The notes below the pieces were generated by a model. That model made no database searches. It had not been told where the DNA came from and was given only the letters and a program-made list of their open reading frames with translations. Of a DNA stretch of 64,000 nucleotides, positions 51,345-59,199 are shown piece after piece; the stretch's first letter is position 1; every line of letters begins with the position of its first letter. The position numbers were made by a program, and so were the translations under genes. Origin of the DNA: Candidatus Rhodoferax odensensis. GTDB lineage: Bacteria; Pseudomonadota; Gammaproteobacteria; Burkholderiales; Burkholderiaceae_C. The DNA is taken from assembly GCA_016718405.1 (NCBI GenBank), contig JADKDJ010000017.1:1-64000 (forward strand), given 5' to 3'.

Positions 51345-52000
51345 TCAGCCCCGGTTGCGCGGCTTGAAATAGGTGTAGTGGGTGTGCGGGTCGGCGGCCT
51401 GGTAGATCGCCCCGGACCGTGGTGCAATGTCGAGCTGGACGCTGGCGGCTTGCACCTTGGTGTCGGGCGCGGCCCCCAAGGCGTTGCCGGCAAGGCGATC
51501 GCCCAGCACCGTCACTTCGCCGTACTGCAGCGCCGGGTTGGTCTGGCGAATGCTGATCAGGCGCTTGACCCAATCGCGCTGGGCGTGGTTCCACTGCGCC
51601 AGGTCCCAGCGCATGGTGCGCCGGCAATCCGGGTCGGCGCCGCCTTCCATACCAATCTCTTCGCCGTAGTAGATCAAGGGCACGCCGGGCAGGGTGAACT
51701 GCATCAATAGGGCCAGGCGCGCCTTCTCGGCATCACCCAGACTGGTGATCAGTCGCGGGGTGTCGTGGCTGGATAACATGTTCCAGGAACACAACAGCCC
51801 CTTCAGGCCATAACCCATGCGGGCATCCCGCACCGCGTGGTTCATTTGCACTGCCTCGATCTCGCCGGTTAGCCAGGCCAGCGTAGCGGTGCGGAACCAA
51901 TAGTTCATCATGCCGTGGAAGCCGCCACCAGCCTCGAACCAACTGCCCGAGAAGCCATTGAGCTCGTCCAGCAGGCCGGCCTGGGGCTGCCGCGCCGGTG
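51345..52000 (-). pseudogene. Truncated, internally deleted copy of the neighbouring GH13 gene
   Basis: From the 3' end it reads the same C-terminal half as the full gene at 55408-56958 (AGLLDELNGFSGSWFEAGGGFHGMMNYWFRTATLAW, LKGLLCSWNMLSSHDTPRL, YYGEEIGMEGGADPDCRRTMRWD, ending YTYFKPRNRG). Similarity ends near 51990, so the first half with the nucleophile Asp is missing. An in-frame gap of 135 bases (45 codons) lies between two CCAAGGC direct repeats of the full copy. Not functional as a glycosidase. The open frame continues to about 52103 but that part is not homologous. Confidence 0.87.
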
Positions 52001-52094
52001 GCGGGCCGCGTCCCTGGCTGACCTGCATCAAACTCGAATCGGCTTGCGAATCGGACAATTGGCCGCGCGGTGATCGTGGGGCCGTGCCCGATTC

Positions 52095-53597
52095 ATGTCC
52101 CAACCGCGTTTACCGTATTCCCGGATGCAACCCGACCCAAACCTCTCCGTCCCCAGCCAACGGACAGCCATTGCGGGCAGCGCCTGGCCAACCGATGCAC
52201 CGCACGCCTTTCACCTGCTGGCCAAGCCCAGCGGGTCGACTTGCAATATCGACTGCAGCTACTGCTTCTTCCTGTCCAAGGAGGCGCTGTACCCGGACCA
52301 GCGCCAGCACATGTCGGACGGCACCCTGGAGACCTACATCCGCCAATTGCTGGAGTCCCACCAGGCACCGAAAGTACAGGTCGCATGGCAGGGGGGTGAG
52401 CCGACGCTGATGCAACTTGCGTTCTTCCAGCGCGCGGTCGAACTGGTTGAAAGACACCGTCGGCCGGGCCAGATCATTGAGCACAGCATCCAGACCAACG
52501 GCACCCTGCTCGACGACGACTGGTGCCGCTTCTTCAAGCAGCATCGGTTCCTGGTCGGACTCAGCGTGGACGGGCCACGCGAGCTGCATGACCGCTACCG
52601 GGTCGACCGGCTTGGCCACGGCACATTCTCACGCGTGTTGCAGGGTTGGCGGCACCTGCGCCGGCATGGCGTCGAATTCAACATCCTGTGCACGATTCAC
52701 GCCGCCAACCAGCAACATGGTCGCGCCATCTACCGTTTTCTGCGCGATGAACTCGATGCGCGCTGGATTCAGTTCATTCCGATTGTCGAGCGCATCGGTG
52801 CGCAGGTGATGTCAACCAACGAGCAGAACCCACGTCGGCCACAGCAGAATAAGCGCCTGCTGTATACCCAAAGCGGCCACCAGGTCACGCAGCGTTCGGT
52901 TGACCCGACCCAGTACGGACAATTTCTGGTCGATGTGTTCGAAGAATGGGTCCGCCACGACGTGGGCCGCGTGTTCGTGCAGCAATTCGACGTGGCACTG
53001 GAGGCCTGCTTCGGCAGGCATCTGCTGTGTGTCCACGCTCCCGACTGCGGCTATGGGCCCGCGCTCGAGTACAACGGCGACCTATACTGCTGCGACCACT
53101 ATGTCGAGCCGAACTACCTGCTGGGCAACATCCACCAGACCCACATGCTGGCACTGGTGGCAGGCGACCGGCAGCGCGCGTTCGTGCAACACAAGCGGAA
53201 GTCCCTGTCCGCGAAATGCCGGCAATGCGCGGTGCTCCAGTGGTGCCATGGGGGTTGCCCGAAGGACCGGTTTGTCCCCTCGCCCGAGGGTGATGCGGAT
53301 CAAAATTATCTCTGTCCGGGTTATGCACACTTCTTCTCCCATGCACGGCCAGCAATGCAGTGCATGGTCGACCTGCTGCAACGCGGGCGTCCGGCGCTTG
53401 GCGTGATGGCCTGGATGACGCAGCGCGACGCGGCTGGCGGCCCGTACCAGGCCTGCTCCTGCGGCAGTGGCCGCAAATTGCGCTTCTGCCATGGTGAACG
53501 TGCGCCGACCTCGCCATTCGAGGGCGTGGCCGCCTGCCCGAGCGGGCTCGATCAGCCGAGCGCCAGCACGGTTGATGGCGGTCCGGCAGGCGTCTGA
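52095..53597 (+). CDS. Anaerobic sulfatase-maturating radical SAM enzyme
   Basis: 500 residues. The radical SAM motif CNIDCSYCFF has Cys50, Cys54 and Cys57. VQVAWQGGEPTLMQLAFFQRAVEL, HSIQTNGTLLDDDWCRFFKQHRFLVGLSVDGP and the SPASM auxiliary-cluster cysteines (CCDHYVEPNYLLGNIHQ, KCRQCAVLQWCHGGCPKDRF) match anSME. A C-terminal SEC-C-like zinc segment, CSCGSGRKLRFCHGE, is an unusual extra. The enzyme converts an active-site Cys of the sulfatase to formylglycine, before export. The partner sulfatase is the next gene. Start overlaps the broken GH13 frame. Confidence 0.93.
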   Translation: MSQPRLPYSRMQPDPNLSVPSQRTAIAGSAWPTDAPHAFHLLAKPSGSTCNIDCSYCFFLSKEALYPDQRQHMSDGTLETYIRQLLESHQAPKVQVAWQGGEPTLMQLAFFQRAVELVERHRRPGQIIEHSIQTNGTLLDDDWCRFFKQHRFLVGLSVDGPRELHDRYRVDRLGHGTFSRVLQGWRHLRRHGVEFNILCTIHAANQQHGRAIYRFLRDELDARWIQFIPIVERIGAQVMSTNEQNPRRPQQNKRLLYTQSGHQVTQRSVDPTQYGQFLVDVFEEWVRHDVGRVFVQQFDVALEACFGRHLLCVHAPDCGYGPALEYNGDLYCCDHYVEPNYLLGNIHQTHMLALVAGDRQRAFVQHKRKSLSAKCRQCAVLQWCHGGCPKDRFVPSPEGDADQNYLCPGYAHFFSHARPAMQCMVDLLQRGRPALGVMAWMTQRDAAGGPYQACSCGSGRKLRFCHGERAPTSPFEGVAACPSGLDQPSASTVDGGPAGV

Positions 53598-53721
53598 TGG
53601 CGCTGAACGCGACGGCGACAATTGGCTCGCACATAATGTCAAGCTTGCCAGTGCGGCTCACTGCGATGGTCGGCGTTGCGAAACCGGTCGCAAGGCGGCT
53701 CTGCCGCAATAGGGGTGTGCG

Positions 53722-55260
53722 ATGACTATTTTCCAAAAGACCCGGGCCTGCATGGCGGCGCTTGCCGCATTCGGCCTTCTCGTCAGCGCCCCGGCCCAGG
53801 GGCCAGCCACGGTGGCACCCAGCGCCCAGGCGTCCGCGAAAGTCGCCAAGCAGCCCAATATTGTCCTGATCCTGGCCGATGACTTGGGCTACGCAGACGT
53901 CGGCGCGTACAAGGCCGACCGCTATCAGACCCCCAACATCGACAAGCTTGCCAAGCAGGGCGTGCGCTTCACCGCCGCCTATGCTGCAGCACCTGTCTGC
54001 GCCCCTTCGCGGGCCGGGTTGCTCACCGGGCGCTATCCACAACGGTTCGGATTCGAGTTCAACCAGGGACCCGGCAACCGGGAATTCAAGGAGGGCTATG
54101 GGCTGGACGCCAAGGAGCTGACGATAGGAAACGTCCTGCAGACCGCCGGTTATAAGACGGGGCTCGTCGGCAAGTGGCACATGGGAATCGCCGACCAGTT
54201 CTACCCGACAAACCGCGGATTCGACGAGTTCGTCGGACTGCTGACCGCCGAGACATCCTATGGGGATCCGGCGCAGCCCGGCGTACGGGTTTGGCCGAAG
54301 GATCGTGCCGCTGCGGCCGCCGCCACCAAGGATGGCGTGTTCCATCGCTGGCCCCACGCCAAAATCCTGGATGGACCGAGCCGCACGCCGGTCACCGACG
54401 GAAAAGAGTACCTCACCGACTATCTGACGAACCGCAGCGTGGAATTCATCGAGCGCAACGCCAAGTCGGACAATCCCTATTTCCTTTATGCGGCCTACAC
54501 GGCGCCCCACAGTCCGCACATGGTCGTACAGAAATACTACGACCGCTTCCCCGAGATCAAGGATGAATTGCAGCGCATCAATGCGGCCATGATCGCATCC
54601 CTTGACGACGGGGTTGGCCGAATCATGGCGGCGGTGGAGGCGTCGGGCGAAGCCGACAATACCATCGTCGTGTTCACGTCCGACAACGGCTGCGGGGATT
54701 ACTTAAGCGGCCTGTGCTCCTGCGACCCGATGCGCGGCGGGAAGCTGACCCACTATGAGGGCGGAGCCCGGGTGCCCATGATCATGCGCTGGCCCGGCAA
54801 GCTCACGGCGGGCGCCCTCTACAGCGGCACCACCTCGTTGATGGACCTGCTGCCGACCGTCGTGGCCGCCGCTGGCGGAAATCTGCCCACGGATCGCGTC
54901 TACGATGGCGTCAATTTCCTGCCCTTTGTCGCGGGCAAGGCGCCCGGTCAGCCCCATGATGCCCTGATCTGGCGGCGCGCGCCCCTGGTCTCCATCCGCG
55001 CCGGCGACTGGAAACTCTGGGAGGTTTCTGACAAGACCCGCATGGCCGGTCAGTCGCCATATGGCGACTACACCCTGCTCTTCAATCTCAAGGACGACGA
55101 AAACGAAACCACCAATGTCGCCAAGCAGAACGCCGCCAAGGTCAACGAACTGCGCGCCCTGATCAAGGATTGGGAGAAGGACAAGAAGCCGGCCGCGTGG
55201 CCGACCGCCCGCGACGTCACGTGGAACGTCTGTGGCGTGGTTTTCACCGTGCCTATCTGA
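53722..55260 (+). CDS. Periplasmic sulfatase, cysteine type
   Basis: 512 residues with a signal peptide (MAALAAFGLLVSAPAQ). PNIVLILADDLGYADVGAYKADRYQTPNIDKLAKQGVRFTAAYA holds metal-binding Asp-Asp, and CAPSRAGLLTGRYPQR is the CxPSR formylglycine signature (Cys93). HSPHMVVQKYY, FTSDNGCGDYLSGLCSCDPMRGGKLTHYEGGARVPMIMRWPG follow. Hydrolyses a sulfate ester, carbohydrate or aryl, not predictable. It needs the maturase encoded just upstream. The pair form a module between two GH13 copies. Confidence 0.93.
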   Translation: MTIFQKTRACMAALAAFGLLVSAPAQGPATVAPSAQASAKVAKQPNIVLILADDLGYADVGAYKADRYQTPNIDKLAKQGVRFTAAYAAAPVCAPSRAGLLTGRYPQRFGFEFNQGPGNREFKEGYGLDAKELTIGNVLQTAGYKTGLVGKWHMGIADQFYPTNRGFDEFVGLLTAETSYGDPAQPGVRVWPKDRAAAAAATKDGVFHRWPHAKILDGPSRTPVTDGKEYLTDYLTNRSVEFIERNAKSDNPYFLYAAYTAPHSPHMVVQKYYDRFPEIKDELQRINAAMIASLDDGVGRIMAAVEASGEADNTIVVFTSDNGCGDYLSGLCSCDPMRGGKLTHYEGGARVPMIMRWPGKLTAGALYSGTTSLMDLLPTVVAAAGGNLPTDRVYDGVNFLPFVAGKAPGQPHDALIWRRAPLVSIRAGDWKLWEVSDKTRMAGQSPYGDYTLLFNLKDDENETTNVAKQNAAKVNELRALIKDWEKDKKPAAWPTARDVTWNVCGVVFTVPI

Positions 55261-55407
55261 GGGCCAGGAGTAGGTTGCGGCGCGTCAGCCGCTGAATGGC
55301 CAGACCGAGCATGAAAAAGCTCCGCTGCGCTGGAGCAAGTGCATGCGCCGTTGCACACACCGATCTGGCCGTGACGATACAGTTGATGCGCCGGGCAGCG
55401 TCACCGC

Positions 55408-56958
55408 TCACCCCCGGTTGCGCGGTTTGAAATAGGTGTAATGGGTATGCGGCTCGGTGGCTTGGTAGACCGCCCCGCTGCGCGGCGCGATGTCGAGCTT
55501 GACGCTGGCCGCTTGCACCTTGGTGTCGGGCGCGGCCCCCAAGGCATCGCGCAGCGGCACACCGTCGTACCAATGGGAATAGGGCAGCATCAGCCGCACC
55601 TGCAGTGGCTCGTCGGCATTGTTGACAATCACCAACGCCTCCTCGCCCGGAACCACGGTGTGACGCAGAAACACCAAGGCGTTGCCGGCCAGGCGATCGC
55701 CCAGCACCGTCACTTCGCCGTACTGCAGCGCCGGGTTGGTCTGGCGAATGCTGATCAGGCGCTTGACCCAATCGCGCTGGGCGTGGTTCCACTGCGCCGG
55801 GTCCCAGCGCATGGTGCGCCGGCAATCCGGATCGGCACCGCCCTCCATGCCAATCTCTTCGCCGTAGTAGACCAATGGCACGCCGGGCAGGGTGAACTGC
55901 ATCAGCAAGGCCAGGCGCGCCTTCTCGGCATCACCCAGGCTGGTGATGAGGCGCGGCGTGTCGTGGCTCGACAACATGTTCCAGGAACACAACAGCCCCT
56001 TCAGGCCGTAACCCATGCGGGCATCCCGCACCGCGTGGTTCATCTGCACCGCGTCGATCTCGCCACCCAGCCAGGCCAGCGTGGCGGTGCGGTACCAGTA
56101 GTTCATCATGCCCTGGAAGCCGCCACCGGCTTCGAACCAACTGCCCGAGAAGCCATTGAGTTCACCCAGCAGGCCAGCCTGTGGAAATCGCGCGCCCACG
56201 ATCGAACTCAGCTCCTGCGCCACCGGGATGCCCACATCCTGCGCGACATCAAAACGCCAGTTGTCAACGCCCCGGGCCAGCCAATGCTGCACCAGGCTGT
56301 CGGGCTGGCGGTACAGCACATCGCGCACCGCTGGGTTGGACAGGTTGAGCTCCGGCATCGGCCCATAGTCTTGCCAGCACAGGTAGCTGCCGTCCTCGCG
56401 GAAGGTGAACCAGTCGCGCTTGGCAGGGTCGCCCGCCTTGGCCGCCAGAAACCATGGATGCTGGTCGGAGACGTGGTTAAGCACGGCGTCCAGCGTCAGG
56501 CCCATGCCGCGCGCATGCAGGGCCTGGATCAACCGCTGCAGCGCAGCCTCGCCGCCAAACATGGCATCGACACTGAAGAAGTCGGTGGCATCGTACTTGT
56601 GGTTGCTGGGCGCTGGAAAGATCGGCGTCAGGTACACGCCGGTGACACCCAGCTCAGCCAGGTAGTCCAGTTTGGCCGTGATGCCATCGAGGTCGCCACC
56701 AAAGAACTGCTGCCCCCAGGACTGGTTGAGCGTGGTGTCGTCCCAGTCGCGCTTGACCGCGCCGGGCAAGTCGTAGGCCGGATCGGCCAGCTTGTCGCGG
56801 CTGCTCAAGCCCCCGCCAATGGCAAAGCGCTCAGGAAAAATCTGGTAGACCACCTGGCTGGCCAAGCGGCGGGTCAAGGCATCAATCGCCGGAGTTTTCA
56901 TGACGAAGGCAGAAGTCGCTGCGGGCAGGACGGGTTGGTTCTGGACAGGCAGAACCAT
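55408..56958 (-). CDS. GH13 alpha-glycosidase (maltodextrin glucosidase-like)
   Basis: 516 residues. Catalytic Asp nucleophile in DNWRFDVAQDVG, acid/base Glu in GELNGFSGSW, and third Asp in SSHDTPRLIT. The conserved regions DAVLNHVSDQHPWF and IFPERFAIGG lie in the expected order. Similar to maltogenic or maltodextrin glucosidases (MalZ, neopullulanase-type) without the N-terminal starch-binding domain. No signal peptide; cytoplasmic. Start at 56958 or at the ATG 57 bases downstream (MKTPAID). A truncated copy of this gene lies at 51345. Confidence 0.9.
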   Translation of the reverse strand: MVLPVQNQPVLPAATSAFVMKTPAIDALTRRLASQVVYQIFPERFAIGGGLSSRDKLADPAYDLPGAVKRDWDDTTLNQSWGQQFFGGDLDGITAKLDYLAELGVTGVYLTPIFPAPSNHKYDATDFFSVDAMFGGEAALQRLIQALHARGMGLTLDAVLNHVSDQHPWFLAAKAGDPAKRDWFTFREDGSYLCWQDYGPMPELNLSNPAVRDVLYRQPDSLVQHWLARGVDNWRFDVAQDVGIPVAQELSSIVGARFPQAGLLGELNGFSGSWFEAGGGFQGMMNYWYRTATLAWLGGEIDAVQMNHAVRDARMGYGLKGLLCSWNMLSSHDTPRLITSLGDAEKARLALLMQFTLPGVPLVYYGEEIGMEGGADPDCRRTMRWDPAQWNHAQRDWVKRLISIRQTNPALQYGEVTVLGDRLAGNALVFLRHTVVPGEEALVIVNNADEPLQVRLMLPYSHWYDGVPLRDALGAAPDTKVQAASVKLDIAPRSGAVYQATEPHTHYTYFKPRNRG

Positions 56959-57118
56959 AGCAGCTAATTGCCTCGACGCGGTGGCTCTGGGTTACAAGGG
57001 AGCAACAAGAGCTTGCGCCGGGTCAAGCGCTTGATCGAACCAAATCGTCAATAATTACCGGCAGTCAGCCCCTCGCCACGCGGCGGCGGACGCCCCTCCC
57101 TTTCCAGATCAGTTTTCC

Positions 57119-57562
57119 ATGCACACCATTCAGCAATTCATGGCCGGCGACCATCGCCGGTGCGACGATATCTTTGTCCAGGTCGAACAGGCCATAGCGG
57201 CCGAGCAGTGGGAACGCGCCCGCGCCGTGTTTGCCGGTTTTCAGCGCGCCGTGCTGCAGCACTTCGAAGCGGAGGAGACGCTGTTGTTTCCGGCCTTTGA
57301 AGAGCGGACCGGCATGACGCAAGGCCCCACGGCCGTGATGCGCAGCGAGCACGAACAGATGCGCGAGTTGCTGGACGCCGCCCGCGACGCGCTGGCCGCG
57401 CAAGATGCCGACACCTACTCGGGCGAGGCCGAGACGCTACTGATCATGATGCAGCAGCACAACATGAAGGAAGAGAACATGCTCTACCCCATGTGCGACC
57501 AGCGTCTGGCCGACCAGACCGAGGCGCTGCTGGCTGGCATGCTGGCCAAGATCAACGCCTAG
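57119..57562 (+). CDS. Bacteriohemerythrin-like protein
   Basis: 147 residues with the hemerythrin ligand series: MAGDHRRCDDIF, LQHFEAEETLLFPAFEE, RSEHEQMRELLDAA, QHNMKEENMLYPMCD. Binds O2 or NO at a di-iron centre. It begins a three-gene set with a DUF2249 protein and an NnrS-like membrane protein, a combination often linked to nitric oxide or oxygen handling in denitrifiers. Confidence 0.9.
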   Translation: MHTIQQFMAGDHRRCDDIFVQVEQAIAAEQWERARAVFAGFQRAVLQHFEAEETLLFPAFEERTGMTQGPTAVMRSEHEQMRELLDAARDALAAQDADTYSGEAETLLIMMQQHNMKEENMLYPMCDQRLADQTEALLAGMLAKINA

Positions 57563-57599
57563 GCCAGTTCCGGGCCCGATTCGCCGGCCATCCCTCGCC

Positions 57600-57836
57600 A
57601 TGCCAACGCCCCGCATCAGCCGCACCATCGATGGCCGCGCGCTGGAGCCGCCCGAGCCCTTGGTGCTGACCCTGGATGCACTGGAAACGCTGGGCGCGCA
57701 CGAGCAGTTGCTGCTGCTGCTGGATCGCGAGCCTTTGCCGCTGTACCACGCGTTGGCATCCGGCGGCCACGCCTGGCAGACCCGGCGCGGTGCGGACGGC
57801 TCGTTTGAAGTACTGATCTGGCGCAAGAGCGACTGA
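57600..57836 (+). CDS. DUF2249 domain protein
   Basis: 78 residues: RTIDGRALEPPEPLVLTLDALETLGAHEQLLLLLDREPLPLYHALASGGHAWQTRRGADGSFEVLIWR. The D-x-R-x-L-x-P-P-E-P-L start and LDREPLPLY centre are the DUF2249 signature, found with hemerythrins and NnrS-type proteins. Its start codon region is 37 bases after the hemerythrin gene. Its stop overlaps the next gene as TGATG. Confidence 0.88.
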   Translation: MPTPRISRTIDGRALEPPEPLVLTLDALETLGAHEQLLLLLDREPLPLYHALASGGHAWQTRRGADGSFEVLIWRKSD

Positions 57837-59143
57837 TGCAGGCGCTGCTTTCCTTCGAGCAGTCGCCGCCGCTGCGCGCGCCCTTGCGCTTCTTCATGAC
57901 CGCGCCACTGTTTGGCATGCTGGCCGGGGCGCTGATGCTTTGGGGCGGGCCCGATCTACTGGCCTCGCGCTGGACACCCGGCGTGTTGGCGCTGACGCAC
58001 CTGATCACGGTGGGCTTCATGCTGCAGGTGATGCTGGGCGCCCTGCAGCAATTGCTGCCGGTGGTGGCGGGCGCCAACATGGCCCGCCCGCTGCGGGTGG
58101 CACTCGTGGTACACGCTTGCCTGACCGTGGGCACGCTGGTGCTGGTGGCGGCGTTCCTGAGCTACCGGCCCTGGTTGTTCGGGGTCGCCACCTTGCTGTT
58201 AGGCCTGGGTGTGCTGACCTTCATCGTCAGCGCAACCCGCGCGCTGATCGGCGTGGCATCCGACCACGCCACCGTGGGCGGCATCAAGCTGGCGCTGCTG
58301 GGCCTGGGTGTCACGCTGATGCTGGGGCTGGTGCTGACCATTGCGCTAGCCGGCTCCTACAACCTGCCACTGCTGTCGCTGACCACCCTGCACCTGGGCT
58401 GGGGCCTGCTCGGCTGGGGCGGCGTACTGGTGGCCGCCGTGGGCTATGTCGTGGTGCCGATGTTCCAGCTCACGCCGCCCTATCCGGAGTGGTTCACGCG
58501 TCACTTTGCGCGGGTGGCCATTGGCATCATGGCGCTGTGGATGGCCACCGAGCTGGGCAAGCTGGAGGCCCTGTCCACACTGTTGGCAGCGGCCGCGACG
58601 ATGGCGGGTGCCACCTTGGCCGGCACCACCCTGACCGTTGCCCGGCGCAGCAAACGCGCCAGGCTCGACCCCACCCAGCAGTGCTGGCGACTGGCCATGG
58701 CTTGCACCCTGCTGGCCAGCGCCTTGTGGGTGGCAACCCGCTTCATCGCGCCACTGGAAGCCTGGCCGCAGTGGCCGCTGTTGTGGGGCGTGCTGGTGCT
58801 GTTTGGCGGCTTTGTGTCGGTGATGGTGGGCATGCTCTACAAGATCGTGCCGTTTCTGGTCTGGCTGCACCTGCGCAACCTGGGGCGCGGCAAGGTCAGC
58901 GCGCCCAACATGAAGATGGTGCTGGCCGAGTCCGACATGCGCCAGCACCTCTGGCTGCATGGGGTGGCGCTACTGGCGCTGGTGCTGGCCGTGATCTGGC
59001 CCGATCCCCTGGTCTACCCCGCAGCGGTGGCACTGATTGCCGCCAACACCTGGCTGCTACGCAATCTGCTGCGCGCGCTGGGCGTTTACCACCGGCATCT
59101 GTTGGTGATTGCGAACAGTCCACCAAAGGTCCACCACGCCTAG
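57836..59143 (+). CDS. NnrS-like multi-helix membrane protein
   Basis: 435 residues, about 12 transmembrane helices. Histidines at LTHLITVGFMLQVMLGALQQLLPVV, TLHLGWGLLGWGGVLVAAVGYVVVPMF, HLWLHGVALLALVLAV and LVWLHLRNLG resemble heme- or copper-oxidase-like relatives (NnrS). Such proteins protect against nitrosative or oxidative stress, but the present one is only distantly recognisable. Translation coupled to the DUF2249 gene. Confidence 0.75.
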   Translation: MQALLSFEQSPPLRAPLRFFMTAPLFGMLAGALMLWGGPDLLASRWTPGVLALTHLITVGFMLQVMLGALQQLLPVVAGANMARPLRVALVVHACLTVGTLVLVAAFLSYRPWLFGVATLLLGLGVLTFIVSATRALIGVASDHATVGGIKLALLGLGVTLMLGLVLTIALAGSYNLPLLSLTTLHLGWGLLGWGGVLVAAVGYVVVPMFQLTPPYPEWFTRHFARVAIGIMALWMATELGKLEALSTLLAAAATMAGATLAGTTLTVARRSKRARLDPTQQCWRLAMACTLLASALWVATRFIAPLEAWPQWPLLWGVLVLFGGFVSVMVGMLYKIVPFLVWLHLRNLGRGKVSAPNMKMVLAESDMRQHLWLHGVALLALVLAVIWPDPLVYPAAVALIAANTWLLRNLLRALGVYHRHLLVIANSPPKVHHA

Positions 59144-59199
59144 GCACACCGGCCTTCAGTCGGGCGGAGCAGCGTTCGGTGTCGCGGCCAGAGCGGCTG

